This document shows positions 1 through 7,682 of a DNA stretch of 20,052 nucleotides, piece after piece; positions within the stretch are counted from its first letter, which is position 1; every line of letters starts with the position of its first letter. The position numbers and the translations under genes were made by a program. Source of the DNA: Natrialbaceae archaeon Tc-Br11_E2g1 (GTDB taxonomy: Archaea > Halobacteriota > Halobacteria > Halobacteriales > Natrialbaceae); contig LKNC01000012.1 of the NCBI GenBank assembly GCA_001564255.1, forward strand, positions 1 through 20,052, read 5' to 3'. The notes under the pieces were generated by a model that was not told where the DNA came from, ran no database searches, and worked only from the letters and a program-made list of their open reading frames with translations.

Positions 1-447
1 GGTGAGGTAATCGACCGTCGCCCCCGTCTCGATCGTCCCGCCGTCCCCGACCTCGATCGTCGCCGACAGCGGGAGGTCCGGCCCGACCACCGCCCCGTCG
101 GTCCGCTCGTGGAGTGGCGCGACTCCCGCGGCGTGGTCGGCCCCGACGGCGTCGACGTAGGCCCGCACCGACGCCTCGAGGAGCCGCAGTTCGTGTCGGC
201 GCTGTTCGGCCGAGTGAAAGCGCTCGTCGTGGTCGGCCCACCGCTCGCCGAGGCGGTCCGTAGCCGCCGTCTCCAGGTCGTCGGGGTCGGTCCGTAACGC
301 CACACAGATCGCCGCCCGTGCCGGCTCGAGGCGCCGTCGTTCGGGCCGGTCGTCGTCGACCTCGAGCCCCTGGACGTGGGCGAACTCGTATCTCCGTGGA
401 CACCGCAGGTAGGTCTCGAGGTCGGTCGCGGCCACCCGGTCACCCAT
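1..447 (-). CDS. PD-(D/E)XK nuclease family protein, AddB/Cas4-like (partial, N-terminal 149 aa)
   Basis: Read on the minus strand from an ATG at 445-447, this frame stays open to the window edge, giving the first 149 residues. The N-terminus carries LETYLRCPRRYEF (residues 10-22), the pattern that opens the nuclease domain of AddB, RecB and Cas4-type Fe-S nucleases, in which this Cys (C16) is usually the first cluster ligand. The catalytic D/E-x-K residues and the remaining cysteines would lie beyond the edge, so activity cannot be judged. The start overlaps the stop of the upstream helicase-like gene by 8 bases (ATGGGTGA). A full-strength Shine-Dalgarno sequence lies 6 bases before the ATG, so translation is probably coupled. 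Likely role, by inference: the nuclease half of a DNA end-processing pair. It could also be a stand-alone Cas4/RecB-like exonuclease. Confidence 0.75.
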   Translation of the reverse strand, partial: MGDRVAATDLETYLRCPRRYEFAHVQGLEVDDDRPERRRLEPARAAICVALRTDPDDLETAATDRLGERWADHDERFHSAEQRRHELRLLEASVRAYVDAVGADHAAGVAPLHERTDGAVVGPDLPLSATIEVGDGGTIETGATVDYLT

Positions 448-2617
448 CCCGGCTCACCTCCCCGGCGGCAAACTCGAAGGAGGTCCGGACGGCCTCCGCG
501 AGCTCGTCGTCTAGCTCACCCTCCTCTACGACGAACGCGATCTCCTCGAACAGCGCCTCGGTCTCGCCGAGGTCGGCCTCGCCGCCGGTGTTCGCTTCTC
601 GGAGGACGGCCTCGAGTTCGCCCCGTGGTTGATCGAGCAACGCCTCGAGGGCCCTCGTTCGGCCGTGTATTACGCCCGCACTCGACCGGTCGGCGACGTC
701 CTCGATGGTGATCTCGGGGTGGGTCCCGAGAGTCCGGAGGTAGCGTGACTCGGCTCTGGTCCGGCCTACCCCACCCGTCTCGCGTTCGTAGCTACAGAGA
801 TACAACGCCGACCGGGCGGCCCGGGCCCCGAGTGCGAGTTTCCGGCGGGTACGCTGGGCGTGGTAGGCCTGGAAGGGGGGTCCGGCGACCGGCCCGGAAG
901 ACCGTGCGGGCTCGAACGTCCGCTCGATCGCCGCCGGCGAGGGGTCGGTCACCGCCGGGAAGTGGTCCATCCCCTCGAGCCAGGCCGTCGGGAACAACGG
1001 GGTGAGATGTTGTTCGCCGGGGTAGTGGGCTTCGATCAGGTCGAGCAGGAAGACCGCCTCCCGGCAGTCGTATTTCAGCTCGGTGACCGGACACACCGCG
1101 ACGCCACCGCCTTCCGGCCGGGTCTCGACGGCGTGGACGTAGGGGGCGTCGTACTCGATCGTCCGGGCGAGCATTCGGCGAAGCCCCTCCCAGTCGGCGG
1201 CGACGACGTCCGTCGACTCGACGAACCGGGCGATCTCGAGGACCCGCCTGACCCCCTCGAAGCTCTCGCGGGCGTCGATCCACGCCTCCCCGCCGGCGAG
1301 TCTGCCCTTCAGGTCCGTCCGGACGATCCACCGCTCGAGTGACCGTGAGACGCTCGCGCCGGTACAGTCCTCGATCAGCTCCCGGGAGAACTCGGGCACG
1401 CGGGCCTCGAGTCGCTCGCGTGCGAGCTCGCGGTCGTACTCGCAGTTGTAGGCGACGAGGGCGTAGAGTTCGTTGACCGCGGGGTCGCTCTCGAGTGCGT
1501 TGGTTCCGACTTCGGCGGTCGGCACGCCCGCGTTCCTGAGCCGCTCGCGGACCACGGGGACGCGTTCGACCGACGGGACGGCGACCGCGACGTCGTCGTA
1601 GGGAAAGCCGTGGCGGTCGATCAGGGTCTCGATCTCGGCCGCGACCCGGCGGGTCACCTCGCGGGCAGTCCCGGCCCGGATCCGTCGGGCCGCGCCCGAT
1701 CTGTCGGTTCGTCCGGTCGCGAGCACGTCGACGACGGCCCCGTGGGGTGGATCCGTCGACCCGTCGGCCTCCCGTTCGCGGTACTCGACCTCGAGACGCC
1801 CCGCAACGTCGTCCCGTGGCTCTGTGTGACTGTCCGCGGGGTGTCGCCCCGCGATGTCCTCGAGCCCCCCTGTCTCGACGCGGGTCCGTTCGACGCTCGC
1901 GTGGCGTTCCCCGAGACAGACCAGCTCCGCCTCCCGGGTGAGTTCGGCGAGATATCGCCGGTCGAGGCGGCGACACTCCTCGAACTCGAGGACGAGGACG
2001 GCGTCGAACGAGGCACTCACCCGACTCCGGAGGCCGTCCTCGTCGGCGAGCAGGGAGACCACCCGCGGGATCACGTCGGCGCGCTCTATGAACCCCCGTC
2101 GGTCGAGTTCCTCGTGAAACCGGTCGTTGACGGCGTACAGGAATTCCAGACACTCGTGGGGGTCCTCGAGGTCCTCGAGGCGGATCCGCCCGCGGGTCGC
2201 CTCGAGTAACAGTTGCCCGACGTCGCGGACGAACGTCTCCTGATCCCGGGCACGCTCCAGGTAGGGGGGCATCTCCCGGCTCGCGCCCGCGATGACGGTC
2301 GAAACGATCTCGATACGTTCCTCGTAGGCGAGTCGGTCGAGGGTCGGATCGTACTCCTCGAGGACTTTCGAGGCGTGTTCGGGCAGTGACTCTACCCGGG
2401 GGCTGAACGGGGTTCCGTTCGTGGCGTCCCCGCTCGCGAGGACCGCACGGACCCGCTCGAGACCGCCCGGATGGCGTTTCACCACGAGCACGTTCCGGGG
2501 GCCGTACGCGTTCGCGAGCGCCGTGTACTCCTCGAGGGCGGCCTCGAGGGGATCGCCCCGAAGCTCCGGGAGGACCACGAGACGGCCCTCGAGGCCGGGA
2601 TCGGATGTGGCGGACAT
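440..2617 (-). CDS. UvrD/AddB-like inactivated helicase protein
   Basis: 725 residues from the ATG at 2617. The open frame extends to a GTG at 2653, but that codon overlaps the TATA-like box, so the ATG is preferred. The protein follows the layout of a superfamily 1 helicase with the motifs eroded. The N-terminal segment has no Walker A GxGKT. The motif II position reads VLVLEFEEC (about 207-215) instead of a DExQ box, followed by LGERHASVERTR (235-246), the place of the GD..Q motif. A motif V-like segment, VTELKYDCREAVFLLDL, lies at about 511-527. Such a degenerate helicase joined to a nuclease is the pattern of bacterial AddB, which works with an AddA motor. Here the nuclease is the next gene, overlapping by 8 bases. 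Likely role: structural or DNA-scanning subunit of an end-resection nuclease. The motor partner is not in the window. Confidence 0.7.
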   Translation of the reverse strand: MSATSDPGLEGRLVVLPELRGDPLEAALEEYTALANAYGPRNVLVVKRHPGGLERVRAVLASGDATNGTPFSPRVESLPEHASKVLEEYDPTLDRLAYEERIEIVSTVIAGASREMPPYLERARDQETFVRDVGQLLLEATRGRIRLEDLEDPHECLEFLYAVNDRFHEELDRRGFIERADVIPRVVSLLADEDGLRSRVSASFDAVLVLEFEECRRLDRRYLAELTREAELVCLGERHASVERTRVETGGLEDIAGRHPADSHTEPRDDVAGRLEVEYREREADGSTDPPHGAVVDVLATGRTDRSGAARRIRAGTAREVTRRVAAEIETLIDRHGFPYDDVAVAVPSVERVPVVRERLRNAGVPTAEVGTNALESDPAVNELYALVAYNCEYDRELARERLEARVPEFSRELIEDCTGASVSRSLERWIVRTDLKGRLAGGEAWIDARESFEGVRRVLEIARFVESTDVVAADWEGLRRMLARTIEYDAPYVHAVETRPEGGGVAVCPVTELKYDCREAVFLLDLIEAHYPGEQHLTPLFPTAWLEGMDHFPAVTDPSPAAIERTFEPARSSGPVAGPPFQAYHAQRTRRKLALGARAARSALYLCSYERETGGVGRTRAESRYLRTLGTHPEITIEDVADRSSAGVIHGRTRALEALLDQPRGELEAVLREANTGGEADLGETEALFEEIAFVVEEGELDDELAEAVRTSFEFAAGEVSRDG
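454..461 (-). promoter_or_regulatory. Strong Shine-Dalgarno site inside the upstream ORF, for the nuclease gene
   Basis: On the minus strand the bases read GGAGGTGA, an exact complement to the archaeal 16S rRNA tail, 6 bases before the ATG at 447. It lies within the last codons of the helicase-like gene. It decides the nuclease start and implies re-initiation or independent internal initiation on the same mRNA. Confidence 0.75.
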
Positions 2618-2652
2618 CGGTGATGTGTCACCGGGTATGGGTCGCTGTTGCA

Positions 2653-2659
2653 CTTAAAC
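2653..2659 (-). promoter_or_regulatory. TATA-like promoter of the AddB-like operon
   Basis: The minus strand reads CGTTTAAGTG here. A transcript starting about 25 bases further on would begin near 2631, leaving a leader of roughly 14 bases before the ATG at 2617. This supports 2617 over the upstream GTG at 2653. Confidence 0.5.
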
Positions 2660-2711
2660 GTGTGGAGGCGGTGGACAGTCACCGACGCCGACCTCGAGGC
2701 GTTCGAGCGAG

Positions 2712-2738
2712 AACCCCGGACGGGGTTTCGGACCGAAA
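2712..2738. repeat. Overlapping inverted repeats in the divergent promoter region
   Basis: Two palindromic units adjoin each other: AACCCCG / CGGGGTT (2712-2718 and 2721-2727, 2-base gap) and TTTCGG / CCGAAA (2726-2731 and 2733-2738, 1-base gap). They sit between the divergent AddB-like operon and the CBS gene, about 55 bases from either promoter box, where a regulator could bind. No regulator gene is adjacent, and the role is unknown. Confidence 0.4.
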
Positions 2739-2791
2739 GCGGGTTGCCACGAGCAGAAGTGTGATAACAGTACACATGTAACGGTCGTGGT

Positions 2792-3193
2792 ATGGACGAC
2801 ATCTTCGTCGGTCGGCTCATGTCGGACGATCTTCACACTGTCTCCCCGAACACGCTCGTCGAGGACGCGGCGACGGAACTCCTCGAGAACGACATCGGCT
2901 CGCTCGTCGTGGTCGAAGACGGCGAACTCGCGGGGATCCTGACGACGACGGACTTCGTCGAGATCGTCTCCGAGAGCAAGCCCAAAGCACGGACGACCGT
3001 CTCCCGATACATGACCGAAGACGTCGTCACGACGACCGCCGGCACGCCGATCCGGGACGCCGCGGACGTGATGCTCGAACACGGCATCCACCACCTGCCG
3101 GTCGTCGACGGGGACGGTGGTGCCATCGGGATGCTCACGACCACGGACCTCGCTGGCTACCTCTCACACGTCCAGACGCCCAGTCCGGCCTGA
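2792..3193 (+). CDS. CBS domain-containing protein (two CBS domains)
   Basis: 133 residues, almost entirely two CBS motifs in tandem: about residues 8-60, ending in GILTTTDFVEIV, and about 70-125, ending in GMLTTTDLAGYL. Tandem CBS pairs (Bateman modules) bind adenine nucleotides or S-adenosyl ligands and act as small energy-state sensors. Each repeat shows the usual closing pattern G-x-hydrophobic-T-T-x-D, where Thr/Asp commonly contact ribose. There is no fused enzyme or channel, so the partner cannot be named; soluble stand-alone CBS proteins are numerous in haloarchaea. The start is the first ATG, with a weak TATA-like TGATAAC at 2762-2768, consistent with a leaderless transcript. A strong inverted repeat follows the stop codon. 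Confidence 0.9.
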   Translation: MDDIFVGRLMSDDLHTVSPNTLVEDAATELLENDIGSLVVVEDGELAGILTTTDFVEIVSESKPKARTTVSRYMTEDVVTTTAGTPIRDAADVMLEHGIHHLPVVDGDGGAIGMLTTTDLAGYLSHVQTPSPA

Positions 3194-3212
3194 TACGGTC
3201 TGTTGTGATTCG

Positions 3213-3253
3213 TTACCGGTGATCGACCCGAACGGGGCGGCGATCACCGGTAA
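3213..3253. repeat. 13-bp perfect inverted repeat downstream of the CBS gene
   Basis: TTACCGGTGATCG (3213-3225) is matched exactly by its reverse complement at 3241-3253, with a 15-base spacer that can itself form CCCG/CGGG. It starts 20 bases after the CBS stop codon. There is no T-run, so it could be a terminator or mRNA 3'-end hairpin, or an operator serving the TraB-family gene downstream. A further 10-bp palindrome, CGGTATACCG, follows at 3256-3265. Confidence 0.7.
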
Positions 3254-3371
3254 AACGGTATACCGATCCGTATGAAACGATCCGTCCCGTCCGGGACACG
3301 GCCGGTGCCCGGATCGACGTCGAAACCGTCGCCGCTGCAATTGAATACCGTGGGGGGCGTACACACGACAG

Positions 3372-4112
3372 ATGTCCCGAGACGGCAAGATACACTTCGT
3401 GCCGAGCGTACACTTCTCGCCCGTCCACCGGCGTCGCGTCCGCGAGACGATCGACGAGCGTGATCCCGACCTCGTCGCCGTCGAGCTCGACGAGCGGCGG
3501 TTCGAACGCCTCGCGGACGGCACCCGGCAAGACCGCTTTCAGGACCGTCCGCCGGCCACTGTAACGGCCTACAGCCTGTTGGGGACGATCCAGCGAACTA
3601 TCGTCCGGCTGTACGGTCTCGACCCCGACCGGACGGACATGGAGACCGCCATCGAGACGGCGGCCGAACACGATCTGGCGGTCGCGCTCATCGACGACCC
3701 CATCGACGAAATCCTCACGGCACTGACCGACCGCGTCGGTCCGGGGACGCTCCCCAAGGCGATGATCCGGGCACAGCTTCTGGGCCCTGAAGACCGACTG
3801 AACCAGGTGCGGATGTTGACCATGCCGTTCCAGAACGTAGAGAGCGGCGACGACGTCCAGCCGGCGATCGAGACGATGCGACGGCTCCTCCCGGAGGTCA
3901 CCGACGTGATGATCGATCGACGCGACCGGGCGATGGCGAGACGGCTCGCCCGGATCAGCCGCGCCGGACACGACGTCGTCGTCGTCATCGGCGCGGGTCA
4001 CCACAACGGCATCCGGCGGGAACTGCAGGCCCTCGAGGGGGAGGGCCTCCCGGACGTCGAGGTTCCGATCAGGAAGCCGACGAGGACCGTGACGACGATC
4101 CCGATCGATTAG
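3372..4112 (+). CDS. TraB-family protein, soluble short form
   Basis: 246 residues. It carries the TraB/PrgY-type hallmarks: an N-terminal strand with His ([13 protein letters not shown], residues 5-17), the [13 protein letters not shown] motif (about 36-48), and near the C-terminus [16 protein letters not shown]. The GxxH, ELD-x-R and GAGH motifs are the conserved polar residues of the TraB/GumN/Tiki fold, thought to form a metal-dependent active site. Many archaeal TraB proteins have hydrophobic C-terminal membrane segments; this one ends soon after the GAGH motif and shows no transmembrane stretch, so it is probably cytosolic. The substrate is unknown. It stands alone between CBS and aspS. 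The start is the first ATG, with MSRDGKIHF directly preceding the conserved strand. Confidence 0.8.
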   Translation: MSRDGKIHFVPSVHFSPVHRRRVRETIDERDPDLVAVELDERRFERLADGTRQDRFQDRPPATVTAYSLLGTIQRTIVRLYGLDPDRTDMETAIETAAEHDLAVALIDDPIDEILTALTDRVGPGTLPKAMIRAQLLGPEDRLNQVRMLTMPFQNVESGDDVQPAIETMRRLLPEVTDVMIDRRDRAMARRLARISRAGHDVVVVIGAGHHNGIRRELQALEGEGLPDVEVPIRKPTRTVTTIPID

Positions 4113-4208
4113 GACTCGAGGACGGTCACGCCGGCGAGGGTTGTCGGTAGGTAGGGGAGCCTGTAGGGCTTCGTCCGGCGGCCGTTCGGTTCCGGCGCGA
4201 ACGACTGT

Positions 4209-4215
4209 GTTTAAG
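4209..4215 (+). promoter_or_regulatory. TATA-like box of aspS
   Basis: GTTTAAG lies about 27 bases before the ATG at 4240, which predicts a leaderless or near-leaderless transcript. It rules out the longer reading frame beginning upstream at 4141. Confidence 0.55.
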
Positions 4216-4239
4216 TCGTGGCTCGCACAATCGAAGCGT

Positions 4240-5544
4240 ATGCAGGACAGAACCTACACGGCCGACGCCGAGCCCGGCGACCACGTGACCGTCGCCGGCT
4301 GGGTCCACGAGGTCCGTGACCTCGGCGGCATCGCCTTCCTGATCCTCCGGGACAGTGCCGGGAGGATCCAGGTCAAATTCGAGAAAGACGAGATGGACGA
4401 GGAGTTAGTCGAGACCGGTCTCGGCGTCTCCCGGGAGAGCGTCGTCAGCGTCACCGGTGCCGTCGAGGAGGAGCCGCGCGCGCCGACGGGCGTCGAGGTC
4501 ACACCCGAGGGGATGGAGGTCGTCGCCCCTGCCGATCCCGAACTCCCACTCGACCCCTCCGGCAAGGTCGACGCCGACCTCTCGACGCGCCTCGACAACC
4601 GAACGCTCGACCTGCGCAAAGACGAGGTCCAGGCTGTCTTCGAGGTCCGCGCCGAGATCCTCCGGGCCGCCCGGGAGACCTTCCGGGATCTGAACTGCAC
4701 CGAGATCAACACCCCGAAGATCGTCGCGACGGGGACCGAGGGCGGCACCGAACTGTTCCCGATCACCTACTTCGGCGAGGAGGCCTTCATGAACCAGTCC
4801 CCACAGCTGTTCAAGCAGCTGATCGCCGGCTCCAACGTAGAACGGGTCTTCGAGATCGGACCGATCTTCCGCGCCGAAGAGCACAACACGCCCCGGCATT
4901 TGAACGAGGCGACCTCGATCGACTTCGAGGGTGCCTTCTGTGACGAAAGCGACGCGATGGACGTCGCCGAGGCCGTCGTCCGTTCGGCCTACGAGGCCGT
5001 CGCCGAGAACTGCACCGAGGAACTCGAGGCGCTTGACCTCGCCGACGATTTCGAGGTCCCCGAGGAGGAGTTCCCCCGGCTCACCTACGAGGAGACGATC
5101 GAGCGCATCAACGCGACGGGCGAACTCGACGACCAGCTCGTCTGGGGCGACGACCTCCCCACCGAAGGCGAGAAAGCCTTAGGCGAGGACGTCGGCAGCC
5201 ACTACTTCATCACCGACTGGCCGAGCGAGATCAAGCCCTTCTACATCCAGGACCACGACGACGACGAGCAGCTGTCGACGGGCTTTGACCTGATGCACCC
5301 GACCATGGAACTGGTCTCGGGTGGCAAACGTGAACACCGCTACGAGCAACTCGTCGACGGGTTCGAACAGCAGGGTCTCGACCCCGAACAGTTCGACTAC
5401 TACACGAAGATGTTCAGGTACGGTATGCCCCCCCACGCCGGCTTCGGGCTGGGTGGCGAGCGTCTCGTGATGACGATCCTCGGCCTCGAGAACATCCGTG
5501 AAGCAGTTCTGTTCCCACGCGACCGGCAACGGCTGTCGCCGTAA
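4240..5544 (+). CDS. aspS: Aspartate--tRNA(Asp/Asn) ligase
   Basis: 434 residues, the usual length for archaeal AspRS. It charges tRNA(Asp) with aspartate in the cytosol. The N-terminal OB-fold anticodon-binding domain starts with [11 protein letters not shown] (residues 20-30). The class II catalytic core shows [11 protein letters not shown], motif 2 [15 protein letters not shown] (209-223) and motif 3 [11 protein letters not shown] (401-411), ending in [10 protein letters not shown], typical of this family. The start at 4240 is chosen because the family aligns from here and a TATA-like box sits just upstream; the frame extends further but not credibly. His23 in GWVHEV stands where discriminating archaeal AspRS have Trp. 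This suggests a non-discriminating enzyme that also charges tRNA(Asn) for later amidation by GatCAB. That is inference; no gat gene is in the window. Confidence 0.95.
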   Translation: MQDRTYTADAEPGDHVTVAGWVHEVRDLGGIAFLILRDSAGRIQVKFEKDEMDEELVETGLGVSRESVVSVTGAVEEEPRAPTGVEVTPEGMEVVAPADPELPLDPSGKVDADLSTRLDNRTLDLRKDEVQAVFEVRAEILRAARETFRDLNCTEINTPKIVATGTEGGTELFPITYFGEEAFMNQSPQLFKQLIAGSNVERVFEIGPIFRAEEHNTPRHLNEATSIDFEGAFCDESDAMDVAEAVVRSAYEAVAENCTEELEALDLADDFEVPEEEFPRLTYEETIERINATGELDDQLVWGDDLPTEGEKALGEDVGSHYFITDWPSEIKPFYIQDHDDDEQLSTGFDLMHPTMELVSGGKREHRYEQLVDGFEQQGLDPEQFDYYTKMFRYGMPPHAGFGLGGERLVMTILGLENIREAVLFPRDRQRLSP

Positions 5545-5560
5545 CGGTCGCGTGGGTGTT

Positions 5561-5581
5561 CGCGGGACCTTCGGTTCCGCG
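5561..5581 (+). terminator. Hairpin after aspS
   Basis: A 9-bp stem (one G-T pair) with a TTC loop lies 17 bases after the aspS stop. An adjacent palindrome, TCCCGCGGGA, follows at 5586-5595. There is no clear T-run, which archaeal terminators normally need, so termination is only a possibility. Confidence 0.3.
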
Positions 5582-5663
5582 CTATTCCCGCGGGATCGCC
5601 AGAGACTGAGTCCGTAGGACTGGTCGCTGACCGCCGATCGGGAGCTGCGTTATTCGGCGAGAC

Positions 5664-5671
5664 ATATTTAT
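5664..5671 (+). promoter_or_regulatory. TATA box of the first acyl-CoA dehydrogenase
   Basis: CATATTTATC lies with its centre about 26 bases before the ATG at 5694, the best TATA match in the plus-strand genes here. It predicts a leaderless mRNA. Confidence 0.6.
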
Positions 5672-5693
5672 CGCCGGACGTGGTCGACCGTCC

Positions 5694-6848
5694 ATGGAGC
5701 TTCTCGAGGACAGTATCGTCCCCGAACGCGCTCGAGGCGTCAAAAGCGAGGCGAGGGAGTTCGCCGACGAACACATCGAACCGAACGCCGAGGAGTACTT
5801 CCGGGCCGGTGAGTACCCGTGGGAGGTCCTCGAGGCCGGGAAAGAGGCCGGACTCGTCGCCCAAGACATCCCCGAGGAGTGGGGTGGACGCGGGTTCGAC
5901 CTCGCCCAACTGCTCGCGCTCACCGAGGAGTTCTACCGTGCGGATGCGGGGATCGCGCTTACCCTCCAGCTGGCGAGTTTCGGCTGTGAAATAACCTACG
6001 ACTACGGCACTGACGAGCAGTGTGAGGAGTTCGTGCGGCCAGTCGCCGAAGGCGATCAGCTCTCGGGGCTCGCTGTCTCCGAACCCGAGACCGGGAGTGA
6101 TCTGGCGGGGATGGAGACCCGAGCCGAGCGGGATGGCGACGAGTACGTGTTAAACGGCGAGAAGTACTGGATCGGCAACGGCGTCGAGGCCGACTGGATC
6201 ACGGTCTACGCCCGAACCGGGGATAACGAGGACAACCGCTATGGCAACCACTCGCTTTTTATCGTCCCGACGGACGCGAAGGGCTACGAGGCCGAACACA
6301 TCCCCGAGAAGATGGCGATGCGGGCCTCGAAACAGGCCCACATCACCTTCGAGGACTGTCGGATCCCCGCGGAGAACCTGATCGGCGCGGAGGGTGCCGG
6401 ATTCATGTTGCTCGCCGATTTCTTCAACCACGGCCGGGTGATCGTCGCGGGCCACGGCCTCGGGATGGCGGCCGCCGCCATCGAGGAAGGGTGGGCGTTC
6501 GCCCACGACCGCGAGGAGTTCGGCCGGACGATAACCGAGTTCCAGGCCGTCCAGCACGGGCTCGCCGACGCGATCACCGAGTTCGAGAGCGCCCGCGCGC
6601 TGACGTGGCGGGCCTGCGAGAAAGTCGCCGACCGTGACAACGAGGGCTACTGGGCGGCGATGGCGAAGACGAAAGCGACCGAAACCGCGACCGAGGTCGC
6701 CGAACAGTGTATGCAACTCCACGGCGGCCGGTCGGTCCTCGAGGACAGGAAGATCGCGCGGGTCTACCGGGACGTTCGGATCCCGGTCATCTACGAGGGG
6801 GTAAACGAGGTCCAGCGGAACCTGATCTATCGCCAGACGCCACGGTGA
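5694..6848 (+). CDS. Acyl-CoA dehydrogenase (first copy)
   Basis: 384 residues, full length for the family. The FAD enzyme makes the first alpha-beta oxidation of fatty acyl-CoA and passes electrons to ETF. Visible marks are the flavin-binding SGLAVSEPETGSD, then YWIGNG, the C-terminal helical domain with QCMQLHGGRSVLEDRKIAR, and the closing IYEGVNEVQRNLIYRQ, in which Glu368 is the expected catalytic base. In place of the common GGxGY segment it has GGRSVLED, so it belongs to a different subgroup from the second copy downstream. Chain-length specificity cannot be read from the sequence; glutaryl-CoA or branched-chain substrates are possible. The gene is monocistronic, with a TATA box fitting a leaderless mRNA. 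It converges on the HalX gene. Confidence 0.93.
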   Translation: MELLEDSIVPERARGVKSEAREFADEHIEPNAEEYFRAGEYPWEVLEAGKEAGLVAQDIPEEWGGRGFDLAQLLALTEEFYRADAGIALTLQLASFGCEITYDYGTDEQCEEFVRPVAEGDQLSGLAVSEPETGSDLAGMETRAERDGDEYVLNGEKYWIGNGVEADWITVYARTGDNEDNRYGNHSLFIVPTDAKGYEAEHIPEKMAMRASKQAHITFEDCRIPAENLIGAEGAGFMLLADFFNHGRVIVAGHGLGMAAAAIEEGWAFAHDREEFGRTITEFQAVQHGLADAITEFESARALTWRACEKVADRDNEGYWAAMAKTKATETATEVAEQCMQLHGGRSVLEDRKIARVYRDVRIPVIYEGVNEVQRNLIYRQTPR

Positions 6849-6864
6849 GCGGGTCGATCGATAC

Positions 6865-6926
6865 AGAACTGACTTCGGGCGGAGGCGAACGGGTTCGGGA
6901 GCGAACGGACAGGGGGAGTCAGTTCT
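6865..6926. terminator. Inverted repeat between convergent genes
   Basis: AGAACTGACT (6865-6874) is repeated in exact inverse at 6917-6926, the second arm covering the stop codon of the HalX gene. Inside, CGAAC (6886-6890), GTTCG (6893-6897) and CGAAC (6902-6906) can pair in two alternative ways. Its position between two converging genes suggests a shared transcription end, but no T-run is present. Confidence 0.35.
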
Positions 6927-7491
6927 CCGACTGGAGATCCTGGAACGCGCCGACGAAGTCGTCGTGAGAGGACAGCTCCGAGACCGTCGCGTCGACCCGG
7001 CCGCGAAGTTCGTCGACGCGGCTGGCCAGGCCCCGGTACTCCTCGTTTTCCTCGAGTTCGCGTTCTGACTTCTCGGACTCGAGGAGTGCCTTCTTCGAGG
7101 CGAGTGCGTAGTACTCCTGGATGTCGGCTTCGTACTCGGTGCGCTGTTTGACGTCCTCGACGATCCCCCCGAGTTCGTCTTTCGAGACGGGTTTGACGAG
7201 GTAGTCGTCAAAGCCCATCTCGATGATGTCGAAGTCGGGGTCGACCGCGGTCACCATCACGACCCGGCTGTCGTACCCTCGCTCGCGGATCCTCTCGAGA
7301 ACCTCGTCGCCGGAAAGTCCGGGCATCCGGCGGTCGAGCAAGACGACTTCGACGGAGTCGCTCATCTTCTCTAGGGCCTCTTCTCCGTCGTAGGCCGTCT
7401 CGACGGAACGGTCCGCTCCCAGCCATGCCGCAAACAGGTCCGCGAGACGAGTCTCGTCGTCGACGACGAGGACTTCCGGCCCGTCACTCAT
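6919..7491 (-). CDS. Response regulator with C-terminal HalX domain
   Basis: 190 residues. A receiver domain occupies about residues 5-115: acidic pair D11/D12, phospho-acceptor Asp53 in LLDRRMPG, Thr81 in VMVTAVDP and Lys100 in LVKPVS, all in the canonical places. The last 70 residues form a charged, helical HalX domain (YYALASKKALLESEKSERELEENEEY onward in pattern), found nearly only in haloarchaea and of unknown output. There is no DNA-binding domain, so it probably acts through protein partners. No histidine kinase lies in the window. It ends opposite one acyl-CoA dehydrogenase and is preceded by the fused beta-oxidation gene on the same strand, separated by about 190 bases, so it is its own unit. 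Unusually for this window it has a perfect Shine-Dalgarno sequence, implying a leadered mRNA. Confidence 0.92.
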   Translation of the reverse strand: MSDGPEVLVVDDETRLADLFAAWLGADRSVETAYDGEEALEKMSDSVEVVLLDRRMPGLSGDEVLERIRERGYDSRVVMVTAVDPDFDIIEMGFDDYLVKPVSKDELGGIVEDVKQRTEYEADIQEYYALASKKALLESEKSERELEENEEYRGLASRVDELRGRVDATVSELSSHDDFVGAFQDLQSEN

Positions 7492-7497
7492 GGGTTG

Positions 7498-7505
7498 TCA
7501 CCTCC
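7498..7505 (-). promoter_or_regulatory. Strong Shine-Dalgarno site of the HalX response regulator
   Basis: The minus strand reads GGAGGTGA, 6 bases before the ATG at 7491. A TATA-like ATTTATC on the same strand near 7553-7559 would give a leader of about 40 bases. This contrasts with the leaderless pattern of most neighbours. Confidence 0.65.
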
Positions 7506-7682
7506 TGTCCCTTCATCCATTGCAGCCACGGCAGACAAATGGTAGTAATGGGTGATAAATCTCGCGACCCGACGCTTGCCCGATCGGTTCATTGGTAGCC
7601 CCTCCAGACGGAGAATTCCTCTATTCGAGCGTTACGGTAATAATTGCCACCGTACGTCGGCGAACGATGGGTGTCGGCCGGA

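Noticed and set aside
792..2153. Long open frame of 453 codons on the minus strand inside the AddB-like gene
   Set aside because: It is an out-of-frame shadow in high-GC DNA: very rich in Arg, Gly and Pro, no acidic bias, and fully covered by a gene with recognisable motifs.
3213..4004. 263-codon minus-strand frame opposite the TraB gene
   Set aside because: It is antisense to a gene with clear family motifs and has no recognisable domain.
4141..4239. N-terminal extension of aspS
   Set aside because: The extra residues are basic and unconserved, and the extension overlaps the TATA-like box just before 4240.
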